Positions 50,772 through 62,663 of a stretch of DNA of 64,000 bases are shown piece by piece. Positions within the stretch are counted from its first letter, which is position 1; each line of letters opens with the position of its first letter. Both the position numbers and the translations under genes were made by a program. Below the pieces are notes generated by a model. It had not been told where the DNA came from, made no database searches, and saw only the letters and a list, made by a program, of their open reading frames with translations. The DNA is from Parus major (lineage: Eukaryota > Chordata > Aves > Passeriformes > Paridae): the NCBI RefSeq assembly GCF_001522545.3, contig NC_031769.1:136098605-136162604 (forward strand), written 5' to 3'.

Positions 50772-53700
50772 TCTGGTCTAAGATCACTAGATTTTTAACA
50801 GTGGAGGAGAAACAATCTTTCATAATATAGTCACACAATCCACTAAATTACAGGCAAATATGTCATGGCATCAGCTTGTCACAATCTCTTCCTACTGTTG
50901 ATGCTACACCAGGAAGGTTAATTCTCCAACAAATCACACAGACTGGATTCCCATTCTTTTGGTGACTTTTATATGGCTGAAGCAGGTTCTTCAAAGCTGC
51001 TGCACTGTGACCTTTTACTTTCAGCAGCTGTCTGCAAAAGGGCTTCAGACAAACAGTTCAGAACCAGGGCATGACATGGAAACAAGACTTCACAGCCTTG
51101 GGCTAATGTGGCTCAACACAGGATAAACAGTTTTTTGTCTATCTTTCAGGGTTTATCTCTTTTATGACTCATGTTGAGTAATTGTTTCCACATCCCTTTC
51201 TGTCATAAGGGACAGGGAACATGCTTGTTCAAGACAAGAGCTTTACATGGAATTTAGCAGGAACAATCTAGAGCTCTTGCTACTAAGTCTTTGGCTGCAT
51301 TGGCTTTGTTGTTCTCCCCTTCCCCCTGCTCCTCATTTTTAAGTCAAATAGTCCAAGCTGGTAGCTGACTGCAGAAGAAACAGTCTCTATGAAGGCTCTG
51401 AAATTTGCAGTATGGCTGCTAGCAGTGATAAATTAGAGTTATAATTGATATATCTCATTTCAGGGCATATAAGCAAAATCACACACTGATAAGATAACAA
51501 CATAAAGAAAATGGCTGAATGCAATCTCATTCATCATTCAGCAGATAGCAATCTTATTTCACTTTTGTTATTGAACATGAAACATAACCTTACCCTGAGA
51601 AAACAGGAATTTAAAATCTTGCCTTCAGAAGTTCTACCAAGAACAAGAGCATTGCACTTACATCATATGAAAACACAGCGTGAAGTACAATTCAAGAAGC
51701 CAGGGTACCAAAAGGATATTATTTACATGTTCTACTGCTTTATTATGTATTTATATTATGTACCTTGATTAAATCTTATCTCTTGATTCTATTATCATAA
51801 TATGCCACTTAAAGAAACAAACAATCTCCACCCGCCAGTGTGGGGGGAGGGCAGGGGGGAACATAAAACCACAAGAAAAGCATACCAGCAGCATCAAACC
51901 ACTCGTACTGGAACTACAAGTTCTTCTGGTTCATCAGCCAATACTGAGCTCAGTAGCAAAGGTAGATTTGATGATACGTAACAATGCTTTGTGTCAGCAT
52001 GTGAAAGTCAATCACATTCCAGTTACAGAGACAGGCGAAAGGAAACATGGCTCAGGGAAGAGCTGGGCACTGCAGGTGCAGTCCAGGAGCCACTTGTGAG
52101 GCTGATGCCACAGAAGAGCTGCAACCCCACCAGAGGTCCAGCTCACACTGCAGGGAAATCCCAAGCACCATCTCCTACCAATTGACCTCTCTGAAATTGC
52201 TTCTCTACCCAAGGCACAGCATGGTTTTTTTGTGGCACTCACATTCACATGCAGTGAATGCTAGAAATCGGGATGATGGATATGAAGACATTTAGGACTG
52301 GGAAGGAGAAGTGTTAGATCCTTTGGAGAGGAAATGATGGAAAACAGCAACTCTTAACATACACTGTTTTCAGTTTGTACTGACATAAACAGTCTCTCTA
52401 CATAACTAAAATCATGACAAATCCAAAAACTGCTTTTAGTGATTTCTGGAAGAAGAGCAAATCAACCTAGATAAATTGTCACAGGTTACTCTCCTGTAGT
52501 TTTCTGCTGATTATCACACTTGTCATTATGCTACATGCCCAAACTCAAGATCAGATGTAGCAGAATATAAACTCAATTATCTAGCAATACCTACTTTGAT
52601 CTCCCCCAAATACTACTGAAAAGAGCAAGTGAATCTAAATCTGTGAGAAAAATGAGCAAGGCAGGGAAGGAAGTGAAAGTAATAATTTTTCTCAATCCTT
52701 ACTATAGGAGCTTCCACTGTATTTACAGATGGAGAGATATCCTGATCTTTGATTTAAAAAAATTGAGAAAAGGAAGCTTCCAAAGTAGCCTGATGACTGT
52801 TCTGCAATGTACACTCAAGCACTGTGCCCAGATAGGTAAGAGATGTTTGCATGCTATTACTGATTAACCCATGCAGTATTTCACATGACATTTGCTCATT
52901 TGGAGCAATTCATTAAGAGAATGAACAAAGCTTCAGGAATACAAGACATATATATACATATATACAATAAATGTAGTCTTACCCCACATAAAAGCAATTT
53001 TCTGTATCAACTTTTTTATCATTCTTCCAATGTTTTTCCCAATCTTTTTCTACATAACAGAATTGGCAGCATATGACATTTAGACAGTAATTAATTTTTC
53101 AAGTAAGTCCAGGTTTTGGTTACACAGTTATGTCCATGTCTAAAGTGATGCAATGCAGATGTACAAGTCAGTGTCTTTAATACCTATTCGTTAACAATAA
53201 GCTCTTCAGTGTCAAAGTAGAGGACTCCACTCCCACATAACTATCCAATAAACCATCATGGATTTTCAGAGCTTTCATATGAATGTGGAAATACTATCAG
53301 ATGTGTTAGGCATGACTTCTTTTCTTGGTACAGTTCTTTTATATATGAGCTCCAAGGTACAAGGCATCATCAGTTTAATGAAAGACAGGAAGAAACTATT
53401 CTATATCAAAGAGTAGTAAGAGAAAAACAAGCAAAGTAAGTACATATGGAAATCAAGGGCAGTCATGGCAAATTTTTCTTCTCACACTAGGCAGAAGTAC
53501 CCTACTTTTTACATTCCTTAAAAAAAAAAAAAACAAGAATAAAAAGACTAGAGAGTGCCTTATTAAAAGTACTTCTTCTTCCTCTTGTGTTCCAGATACT
53601 TTTTCTTCCCTTTAAGAATTTCAATATTGGAAGACCATCACACATACACAGCAACAAATCTTGTAGGAACTATTTAAATCTGCTTAGACTTCCACTCTTT

Positions 53701-54068
53701 TTATAGTTAATCTGGTCAAATGACAAAAAGAAAAGTCACAAGCATGTACAGAGTTAAGCAGCCTGCCTATGGAAAGCGCACGGAGAAGGTGTCATTTTCC
53801 TTTAGCACCTACTTCCTTTTGCTAATACATATGAAATAATATTAGAAATAAAATCAGGTTGGTCAGTTTCTGTAATAGGCATATAGTGCTGGATAGAGAG
53901 TTATCAAAGGAATTGAGTAAAGGCCAGTTTGGTGGTTGAAACCAGGTAATATTTTAAGTTTGTCAGAACTTTCAGTGACTAGCCGAAAGAAAGAATTACA
54001 AACATTATTATAATATTTCAAAAATATATCACTATCAGTAAATCTGTATTTCTGAGACATTTTTACAG

Positions 54069-54093
54069 AAAATAAATAAATAAATAAATAAAA
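54069..54093. repeat. AAAT tetranucleotide microsatellite
   Basis: About six AAAT/TAAA units without interruption. Confidence 0.9.
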
Positions 54094-56623
54094 GAGTTGC
54101 GATCCTATGGTGCATGTAGGCCTTCAGGAGGAGACTTGTTCCTATGTAGAGATGCTGCAGAGTATTTGTCCCTAAGAGATACAAAATAATCCCTTTTAAA
54201 TGTCTTTCATCTCTAACAGAAATTTAAAAAATAGCATTCATTCAAAGGAAAAGGAAACAGAGCATATATGATGAGGAAAGTGTTCAGTGTGACAATAGGC
54301 TGACAGACCACAACATCTATCTTCACCTTGAGGGACGTGTAAAGAGAAATTGGAGTGTGTACACTCAATATGTTTTTGGAGTTGATCCCTCTACAAATGT
54401 CATGCTCAATTGCAGTAGGTATTTATATACATTAGTGGCAAGGCACTGCAATGAGCATGCCCTGTACATGTTGTTATGCCTGTATGGTGCTATCTATTTT
54501 CATCACCCTACTCAGCTTTAGAAGCAGTGAATACCTTCTGTGACAAACCAGATGGATAGATATCCACACAGCCCAACTTAGTGAGAGCTCCACAAACTGC
54601 AAATAACAGAAGTGTTCTGTTCATTAAAAGGTGAGTCTGGAACTCTCCTTTAAAAAAGTGAATTATGATTATAAAAATTATTCCTTTTTTGGTTTTTGGA
54701 GATTTTTTGTTGTTTGGGTTTTTTGTTTGTTTGGTTTGTTTCATGTTTTTTGGGGGTTTGGGGCTTTTTTTAAGTTTGTTTTGGGAGGTTTTCTTTTACA
54801 GGCAACTTCATCAGCCATCCCTTTATGTCTTACAACAATGTTACAATCCCATCTTCTTCTACTTGTGATAATAAAGTTTGACGCAATGATAAAAAATGTA
54901 GTGTTTCAGAAAACCATGTTCTTATCAATTTCAATCTCTCATTTTTAATGCAAATAATGGAATTGAAGAAAAAGAAAAGCAGTGGTGTAATATAGTTGCA
55001 AACTATGCAATTGTAACAATTTTAATGGGTGCTTTCCCTGCTGCTGAGACACTCAGAGGAAAAGTCCTTTTGAAAAGTGTGACAATTTTCATTTACTTTC
55101 CACAGACAGTAAACTACAAAACACAGAATAACGTTAAGGATGTATTTATATGCTTGGGAATCTATCAAACTCAAACAGAAATGTAAAGACTCAGGTGGAC
55201 CCTTGGCAATGCAATATTCCAGCAAGATTCTGGCACCAAATATTTAAGAATAGATACAATATGGTTAGAAAATTGAATAAATTCAAAGCAACTGTAAAAA
55301 TATGTGAGAAGACACATATTTACATGTACACAGATTATATGAGCACCATTTTTATGCAACTATTACATGCTAAATGCTAAATGTGCTGGCACTAAATTAC
55401 AGCTTCCCACCATTATGTCTTAATCCAAATAACATTAACACAAAGCATCAAAATACATTCATTCTATGGTCAGTGAGATAAACGCCCATACCTGTTTAGA
55501 CTAGTAAGCAACTTTTAATAATTTTGTAATCTTTTTGACAGCAAACTTTTAAATCAGTATGTGTAGTACTTACTTGGTGTTACTTTATGAAAATGGGTGT
55601 ACTGTTTCCCTTCCTTTCTCTACCCTTAAGCTGCTGCTAAAGTTCTCAGGTATATGTCTGATTTCTTGCCTTCTTGAAAGAATGGGTACCTGTAGTATTA
55701 ATAACACTCACCTCCCCCACCGCTCAGCCCCAAAAAAGGGCTTTTCTGGAATGCTTATACAGTGCTGAAAAAGAGGATTTACTAGATTGGTTTTGCAGAG
55801 ATGGTACCACAGTTCTCATTGGTATGGGCACTCGCCTTGCAGAGCACATCCTGGCTTTTAGTTTGTCAGTCTCTAAAGCCTGAGCACCACTTTGTAGCAT
55901 TCTTAGGAATGAAGAAATCTAGCTATTTCAAACTGTCAAAAGCACTGATTTGAAACATTTGAGCATGGAGGTTATGGTTTGCTTAACTTAGATCAAAAAT
56001 TAATTTAAAATAAGTTCATCAAGCCCCTTGATTTCTGTAACCTGCGATACAAATCAATAACAGGGCCTCTTTGATTTACTCTTAGAATTGGGTTTTTGGT
56101 TGTTGTTTTTTTTTTTTAATATCAGTAAATGGAATGCAAATATAGTGCTTGGTCAGGTTCAGTTAATACTGAGTACTCTAAAAACCTACTGAAACCTAAG
56201 CTTTGGGGAGACAGACAGGACCAGGGAATGGGGAATGTTCTCAGTTTAAATACTCTGGATATGCACAGCACAGCCATTCTGAAACCTCCAAGCTGTCCTT
56301 TCTTTGCCTTCCCATTCAGGATCATTAAACTGAACTTACAGGCAGCTCATTCTTTCATTAGCAAGTATTAATACTTGCACCCATTTGTGAATGAAGAGGG
56401 ACTGATGTACCAGAGAGCAGCTGCTGAGTTGTCTCTCTTCTGTTTGGTTGGGTAGACTCTTTGCTTTTAGAGAAAAGAATGAATGGCTTCAGAGGGTGAC
56501 ATTTTTGAGTCTCAAAGCCCAGGTGATTTCAGGGCATGTACTGAAACTGCAGAGGTTGTGGATGATCTACCAAGAAGCTCTGGCCAGTTCAGACCCTGTC
56601 ACACCCTGCATATAAAACACTGA
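54094..56623. other. Unique DNA with a T/G-rich tract
   Basis: No gene is recognisable. A strongly T- and G-biased tract lies at about 54680-54798 and produces a Phe/Gly/Leu-rich frame (54631-54948) that is low-complexity translation rather than a membrane protein. A T run lies at about 56107-56119. Confidence 0.6.
54680..54798. repeat. T/G-rich low-complexity tract
   Basis: The tract consists of T runs broken by G or GG, with TTTG/TTTGTTTG units at 54722-54742 and G runs of three to five (for example near 54752-54763). C and A are nearly absent, giving strong strand asymmetry. Confidence 0.8.
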
Positions 56624-56669
56624 AATAAACTAGTCTTCTGACCAGTATGGCAGTATGGAATGAGAAAGA

Positions 56670-56702
<33 letters not shown>

Positions 56703-56708
56703 AATAAA
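56624..56708 (+). other. AATAAA signal followed by poly-A tract
   Basis: An AATAAA hexamer at 56624-56629 is followed about 40 bases later by an uninterrupted run of 24 A residues (56669-56692) and then AAGAAGAAAA-type sequence. The arrangement could mark the 3-prime end of a retroposed transcript on the plus strand, but the roughly 400 bases upstream are not recognisable as a gene copy, and AATAAA is common in AT-rich DNA. Confidence 0.35.
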
Positions 56709-57400
56709 TTTGAAGACAAAAATAACCCTTCCTATTCCTTAGGAAAAAACTACCCAAAAGACTTGGCTGACATAAGAAGGCGAAAGAGCATTTCCTGCAC
56801 AGACTTCATAAACCACAGTGGAATATAAAAGAAACTTGTCCCTAACATATTCCCTAAAGCTCACCACCAGACCCAACATTAAGTGACCAACTTAATGATT
56901 TTGCTCAGTTGCAGCGTAACATCTACAGGATGTTGACAATATTGCACTATTTATCTTTAGTCACAATGCAGAGCTGTTCTTTAGGCTCAGAATAGAAAAC
57001 ATTACAGATACTGAACAAGGTTTGTCTGAGGTTTTAAATGCCGTCATGCCACGAAGAATTCCATGGTCTGTGGCATTGCTTTACAATCCAGCTCAGAGGG
57101 GAACAAATCCCTGGTTGAGACTTTATAAATACCACTGTTAAAGAAAATGGCTTTAAAATTCTCTACTAACATTAGGCAGCACTGGAATTAACCCAACTCT
57201 TAATTTTAGACTATGTCCTGCAGCCTTCAAATGAGCTATGTTTTACATCAAAAGAATTCCTATCTAATGCACAACAATGTGATCATGGTCAGAGTGCTAA
57301 ATCTGAAGCTTCCAACCATATTCCTTCTCCTGTGTCAATCCTTGGGTGAATCCTAATTCTGCTCTGTGCTGAAAACGACCGGCAGCAATGTCCTGAGGTG
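56709..57400. other. Unique non-coding DNA
   Basis: Nothing recognisable. The composition is balanced and without simple repeats, and no open frame of 60 codons or more is present. Confidence 0.6.
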
Positions 57401-57511
57401 ACAGCTGTCAATAGCAACGCTCTCACACCAGTCACCACTGCTAATTAATAGCTCTTCTTTGGACTGTTGATGCATTGAAGTTCAACAGTCGTGACTGGCT
57501 TGTTAACAGCT
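57401..57511. repeat. Compound inverted repeat (palindromic block)
   Basis: Three pairs of arms are nested in order: AGCTGTCAA (57403-57411) with TTAACAGCT (57503-57511, one mismatch), CCAGTCAC (57428-57435) with GTGACTGG (57491-57498, exact), and GACTGTTGA (57462-57470) with TCAACAGTC (57482-57490, exact). The right arms are nearly contiguous, while the left arms are separated by 16 and 26 bases, so the fold would be asymmetric. The block also contains ACAGCTGT (an E-box palindrome at 57401) and a TAATTA core near 57442-57447. It could be a small MITE relic, a hairpin RNA gene or a regulatory element. Confidence 0.45.
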
Positions 57512-60236
57512 ATGAAATCTCAAGCTGGCAACAGAAAATGATTCATTGCAAGGGTGATGAGTAAGTTTTGGTGAATTGTACATTAGTGTTTTCTTTCCTG
57601 ATTCCTCTCCTTTTTTGATAAAGCAGAACCTTTTATATATTAGGATGCCTTATCATATACATTTTATGAACTTTAAATTCCTATTTCTTGCAGGTGTTTC
57701 ATAGTAATAGTATTTCTGGGCTTATGGAACAGTTACATCTCAATACTAAAAAAAAATAAGAGAAAAAAAATTATTATTTGTACAATAATATAGTGGGGAA
57801 AAAACCTGAAATTCTGAAATTGCTGTAACCAATTCAGTTGTTACGTTTTATTCCCTTGAAAAACCCGATCTGAAAATGTTTCAAGCTACTCTACCTATAA
57901 AAAAGGTATTGATATGTATTACGACAATGCTTAACACTGCAGTCTCACAATATGAGATCTTTATTAGACAAATGAACTGATACTTATGGCAACTGTGATC
58001 TGCTGGAGGACAGGAAAGAGCAGAGCCCCATTTATTCATTGAAGAATCCTTTTCTGGTGCTCAACCATGTTTTATCCTACACCACTAAGAAAACAACGCC
58101 AAGAGTCACAATTCCACCAGGGATTACAGCTCTTTCCAAGCAAGTTTCCAAAGTCCACCCTGGCAGCAGCTTGCCTTCAGGAAAAAATACTCACAACTTT
58201 GGAATGGTAGTCAAGTTGGACATCAAATACTGCATTAATTAGCTGATCAGTGAGTAAATAAGAGAATTTTCATCTTCAGTTTTGCTGCTGTGATCAGCAA
58301 AAAGCTTTTAATTATCTAACCTGTTGCAAACAAGAGGGCAAGGTCTACTATTTTTCCTCAGAACCATGTTAGTTTTAATTAAAATTTACACTATTGTTTC
58401 AAGAACTATATACTCTCTAACTTTGTAGTGGCAAATGAGGAGAACAGTGATGAAGAGGGATCTAGGAATTAATGTGTTTTTATATTTTTAAGAATTAATC
58501 AAAAACTTGTAAAAGATAGGAAAATCGAAAAGGAGAAACTGGGGGAAGGGGAGAAAGAAAAATGGGGGGGACAGAAAACAATGAAAGCCTCTCCCTACAC
58601 AGAAATACAACAATAAAAACAAACAGGAAGCAGAAGGGCAAGCAAAACTAATAAAGGCAGTGGTGAAAGAGCTGTATAAAGGACAAATGTACCAGCTTCA
58701 GATAATACAATGGCAATTTGCCAACAATTTAAAGACAAAAGTCTCACATCAAAAGGAAAAGGGTTTTAAAAACATACATTGTCTTGCTTCCCAGCCCTCT
58801 AGCAGCCAGGACATTGACACTGCAACAGAATTCTGGTGGTGGGATACAGTTCAGAGGGGCCATTTACATCTTATGGGTAAGCTGAGTTGGGGTCTGAGAT
58901 AATCAATTATGCAAGCAAGAAAATCCATGTTATTATACCCTGCAGCTAGCTTACATTCAGGAGGAATTCACAGCAAACATCATCAAGACAACTGTGTACC
59001 TCATGGGAGGAGTCTGACAACACAACCCTGCAACTGCATCTCGCATCCAATTCTACTTCCCATTTTAAAGTTACCAGACAGCAAAGGACAATCAAGTCAT
59101 AAACAGGCAGTCTGAAGGGGCCCAAGAAAACTTTAACTTTGTCATTTTCTGCCTTTGACTGCCAAATCATAATGCTTGAATTCTCCCTTACTGCAAGGAT
59201 ATGTTTTTGATGATGATGATACTGATATCATTATGAAAATTTATATCTCAAAAGCCTGGAGCAACACACTAGATTTCAAGATTATTTCATGCTTAGAAGA
59301 TGTTTAACAACGTGCAAAGTGGTCTTGAAAGCACTGTAGCTAAATTTTTACTGGAATTCACCAAGATAAACACTTTATTTTTAAATGTATAATCAAAGCA
59401 CAGAAAGGAAATATGAAAACACTCCTAAAGCCAATCCTCACGGATCAACACCAACTCACATTAGGTTCTTCAGGAACATAAGATGACTGACAGTCTTCTG
59501 ATTTTTGTACTTCACTCACTGGCTTAACTTCAGATTGTACCTCCCTGTAAAGGTTCTTGCAGATAATTAGCACTAAGGAAATAATGGCCTTTAAAGTCTG
59601 TGTTTATTATTGTTTTATTCCAACTAAACATGACACTTGGCAAAAACAGCAGACTCTCCCTCTTCCTTACAGAGTTTTTCTCCTTCCTCCAAAACCTTCA
59701 AACCAGAATATGAAGTCAGTGGACCCATTAAATCAGTCACAGCAAGACTCTGTGCAACATTTCCCTTCTGAGGAAATTCATTTGCCCTGCTTGCTTAGCT
59801 GGAAAGGCGGCTTTTTGTCTCTCGCTGCAGGTGTTGCAGTGCTTCTTGGTTTTGTGAAGGCAAAGTCCCCACTCCCTCTGAGCAATATTGCTGCCATTTA
59901 CTCTCATACTCTGACAACCTGGGTGACTTGTCAAAATGTATTCTAGCAGCCCCCGACCTCAAACCCAAAGTGTTTATGGAAAACTCGGTGGATCTACTTC
60001 CCGTGAATGAAAGAGTTAATCCAAAAGACCTCTACTAATGCACAACTGCAACTAATGTGACGGTTGTTAACAAAAACAGATGAGTGCAGATGTTGAATTT
60101 TAACTCTGTTTGGAGGCAATCCACTTTATCACAGTATGGAAGAATGGCAAAGAGGTTCCAATGGGCTTTTCAGGTACCAAGCCCTGAGGTGGTAAGATAA
60201 TGAATTGTTTCCATTTCCAAAGGATGTAACTTTATT
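57512..60236. other. Unique non-coding DNA
   Basis: No gene is recognisable. A G run lies at 58564-58570 and a short GAT repeat near 59210-59220. The 129-codon frame at 59557-59946 has no recognisable domain. Confidence 0.6.
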
Positions 60237-60308
60237 CAAAAAAAAACTCAAAACAACAAAACAAAACAAAGCAAAACAAAACAAACAAGAACAACAGACA
60301 AAAAATAA
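60237..60308. repeat. A-rich tract with CAAAA repeats
   Basis: An A run is followed by about seven CAAAA or CAAAG units and then AACAAG/ACAACAGAC-type sequence. It resembles the tract at 23341-23395 in composition. Confidence 0.85.
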
Positions 60309-60920
60309 CATCAGCAACAAGAAAGCCTGTAAAGAGGGGCGTATATGTCCCTTATAAAAAGGGAGGGTTGCATATCTTATTTGCCTTCCTATGACACCGC
60401 TGACATCAACAGCCAAACCATGACTACATGCAAGTGTTTTGGTGTGCTTTTTTTTTTTCTTCTCCATTAGTTTTATAAGATTGGCTGGGATTTACATGAA
60501 AGGTTGTTGATTACCTAAGGCAAATAACACGATCAAATAGATTAAATTAAAAGCAACCAGCCTCAACAAGCAAGACACAGAAGGCGGATTCTATGAATGA
60601 CATACTCTCTGCTCTACCTGCAGACTGTAAATCATCACAAACTTACTTGACAGTGCCAGGCATAGGCAGAGCAGCACTAAAACATCATGAGTCCAAACAC
60701 TGGGGTTTTTTTCCAAACAATTACACCCTTGGAAGTGGAGAGTGAGGGTGTTTTTTTGCATGAGTCCCCCCACCCCCATCCCCCTCTTTCATATTCAAAC
60801 ACTTGGGGCAAGGCAATTTGACACTGGTTTCTGTAACAAACCTGGTCAGGCAGGATTTCTCACACACCCTGCACAAAAGGCTAACCTCTCACAAAGTACT
60901 TATTGGAGATTTACGTCAAG
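60309..60920. other. Unique non-coding DNA
   Basis: Nothing recognisable apart from a T run at about 60449-60458 and a C-rich stretch at 60767-60785. Confidence 0.6.
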
Positions 60921-61001
60921 GTTGAGTGAACTGCAGCCAGAGAACTGAACTCAAAACACTGTGTGAAAGGCTCTGGTGCTAATCACTAAACCAGTGGGTT
61001 A
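60921..61001 (-). mobile_element. tRNA-derived SINE relic, MIR-like (candidate)
   Basis: GTTGAGTGAACTGCAGCCAG, AGAACTGAACTC and then GTGCTAATCACTAAACCAGT resemble the reverse complement of a tRNA-derived SINE head, in which a TGGCAGAGC...GAACCC block (B box) is followed by a GTGCTCTAACCACTA block (A-box side). It is similar in layout to the piece at 35975-36060 and strongly diverged. Confidence 0.45.
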
Positions 61002-62009
61002 GCTGGAGAAGAACTGGGGAAGGGGAAACAAGAAACAAATAAAAAATATTCTGTATAGCATAGAATTTCCAATATTCAGCTACAGTACTACCAGAGAAAA
61101 AAATTAAACACTTTCAACTGAAAATTTTCTCTAATTATCAAAATATTGAAATAGCTATACTGAAAGGAAAAATTAGCTTCTATATTCACTTTTACTCTGT
61201 ATTTCCAATGATTTGGATTCCGTATTTCCAATGACTGGATGACTAGGTGATCCAGTAACTCAGACACTGATCTTAGTTGTTGCTGCAGAAAGAATCAAGG
61301 ATTTGTGTACCACCCTCAGAGGTGAACACTTTTAGATAAGCAACCATATAAAGTGACTGACTAGCAGCGATAAATCTTGTCCAGGCTACAAGAGCAGGGC
61401 CTTGTTAGAACACATTAACTAACTTGTTCTGTCCATCCAGCACAGACACACCACACTGTTGTGCCTAAGTGTAAACCAGTGCACGTTGCCTTGTGTTCAG
61501 TGCATTCAAAAAACCAGCCAACCTTTTCTATCACTGAATCTTTGCAGTCTAGGTTCAATGTGTTCTTTACAATAAAAACAACGTATTACACAACCGGTTC
61601 AGCTGAAATTAATTCCAAGAGGAACTCAGATGTTGCTTTATGGTCACCATTTATCCAAAAATTATCTTACATTCATCAGAAAACCACTTTTCTCATCTGA
61701 ATAGTGGAAAACATTTAGGAACTACTTAATAAATAGGTAAAAAGGAACAGTCTAAACACTAAGTAGACTTTTCACCTAAAATGCTGCAAATCCTAAAGTA
61801 AAGTTGTACTGAGATTCACACACTACAATTTTTGCAACCTATATACAGCCCATGTTCCTTACAGGAGATCACAGAAGCCAGACATCTGACCCAGCAAAAA
61901 GCCCTTTTGCTCTCTCTGCATGTTTATAATGGATGGAAAGGAGAATCTTATTTCTAGCACTTATTTCTTCTTATTTCTTACACTGTTGCACTAAATTTGA
62001 CCTACTATT
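61002..62009. other. Unique DNA left of the LTR
   Basis: No gene is recognisable. A 23-base unit beginning GTATTTCCAATG is duplicated in tandem at 61199-61244. No retroviral internal sequence is seen next to the LTR on this side. Confidence 0.6.
61199..61244. repeat. Two-copy 23-bp tandem duplication
   Basis: Units at 61199-61221 and 61222-61244 share GTATTTCCAATGA exactly and then diverge. Confidence 0.7.
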
Positions 62010-62663
62010 TGTTTTGTAAATGTTGTAACATATTGTTAATGTTATAAATTTGTATTGTGATATTGGCTTTCGCAGATGAATATTCTATATTAAATACTTT
62101 TTAGCTATGTATGTACTTTTTTTTCTTGCTAACAAGTCTTAAGCTTAAAAGAATTTCCTAGGTACAAGGCAAGGAAACCCCAGAGGGCAAGGACACTGGG
62201 GCCCAAGCTGTTATCAGGAGAACAATAGAACCCAAACTGTTATCAGCAGAAGATATGAAGCCCAGATACCCTCAGAGGAAGGATGACAGGGCCGGACTCT
62301 TATCAACAAGTGACCATTTGCAGGAGAAAGGAAATCAAACTCCAAAATAATGCTCATCAGCAAGAATAATGATGACCAGCAAAAATAGTGCTGACCAGCA
62401 GAAAATTAAATTGTGCAAAAGAATGATCCAAGAAGGTGGAACCAGGGAGGGGACATGCTTGAATATGCATTAACCCCTCACAGCAAGGATGGGATAAAGA
62501 GGGGTATTCCCAGATACCAGGGGTGTTCCTGGCAAGGTGCCAGGGCACCCGGCTGTTTTAACCCTTTGCTTTATTTCTTTTGTCTCCTAATTGTCTTTTT
62601 ATTTATATTAAATTATTTTTATAATTTATTTAGTGAATCTCGTTTTTAAGATTAAAAATGCCA
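62010..62663 (+). mobile_element. Solitary LTR of an endogenous retrovirus (avian ERV type)
   Basis: A block of about 650 bp has LTR organisation. It starts TGTTTTGTAAATG and includes GTTATAAATTTGTATTGTGA and TATTGGCTTTCGCAG. The U3-like part contains GC-richer repeated phrases (CCAAGCTGTTATCAG and variants at 62202, 62231 and 62291) and three tandem 19-base units at 62346-62402. A TATA-like GATAAAG at 62493 precedes a GC-rich GGTGCCAGGGCACC palindrome (62536-62549) and a T-rich U5-like tail, ending near AAAATGCCA. Terminal TG...CA agrees with an LTR. Flanks CTATT (left) and TTATT (right) could be a decayed 5-base target duplication. A different boundary choice, start at 62021 with TTTTGTAAA on both sides, is also possible. 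No gag, pol or env sequence is adjacent, so it is a solo LTR; orientation is inferred from the TATA-like box and T-rich tail. Confidence 0.7.
62346..62402 (+). repeat. Three tandem 19-bp units within the LTR
   Basis: Units at 62346-62364, 62365-62383 and 62384-62402 are variants of AATAATGCTGACCAGCAAA, each exactly 19 bases. Tandem repeats in the U3 part of retroviral LTRs are often transcription-factor binding arrays; that role is inference here. Confidence 0.85.

Larger units (their letters stand above)
44223..54068. other. Unique AT-rich non-coding DNA
   Basis: No gene or clear transposon is recognisable in this long stretch. Simple sequence includes C runs at 47389-47397, A-rich DNA at 50736-50771, G-rich DNA at 51841-51862, TA-rich DNA at 52949-52967 and an A run at 53520-53533. 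A palindrome lies at 45904-45923. AT-rich repeat-free sections at 48160-48420 and 49080-49220 could be conserved non-coding DNA, on composition only. All frames are under 90 codons. Confidence 0.65.

Noticed and set aside
51841..51862. G-rich stretch as a G-quadruplex
   Set aside because: It has only three G runs (6, 3 and 6), which does not meet the simple four-run pattern without splitting a run.
54631..54948. Hydrophobic Phe/Gly/Leu-rich frame resembling a membrane protein
   Set aside because: The hydrophobicity comes from a T/G-rich low-complexity tract, since T in the second codon position encodes hydrophobic residues.
59557..59946. 129-codon frame on the plus strand
   Set aside because: No domain or coding signature is visible. 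A minus-strand frame overlaps it (59737-59934), as expected for chance frames.
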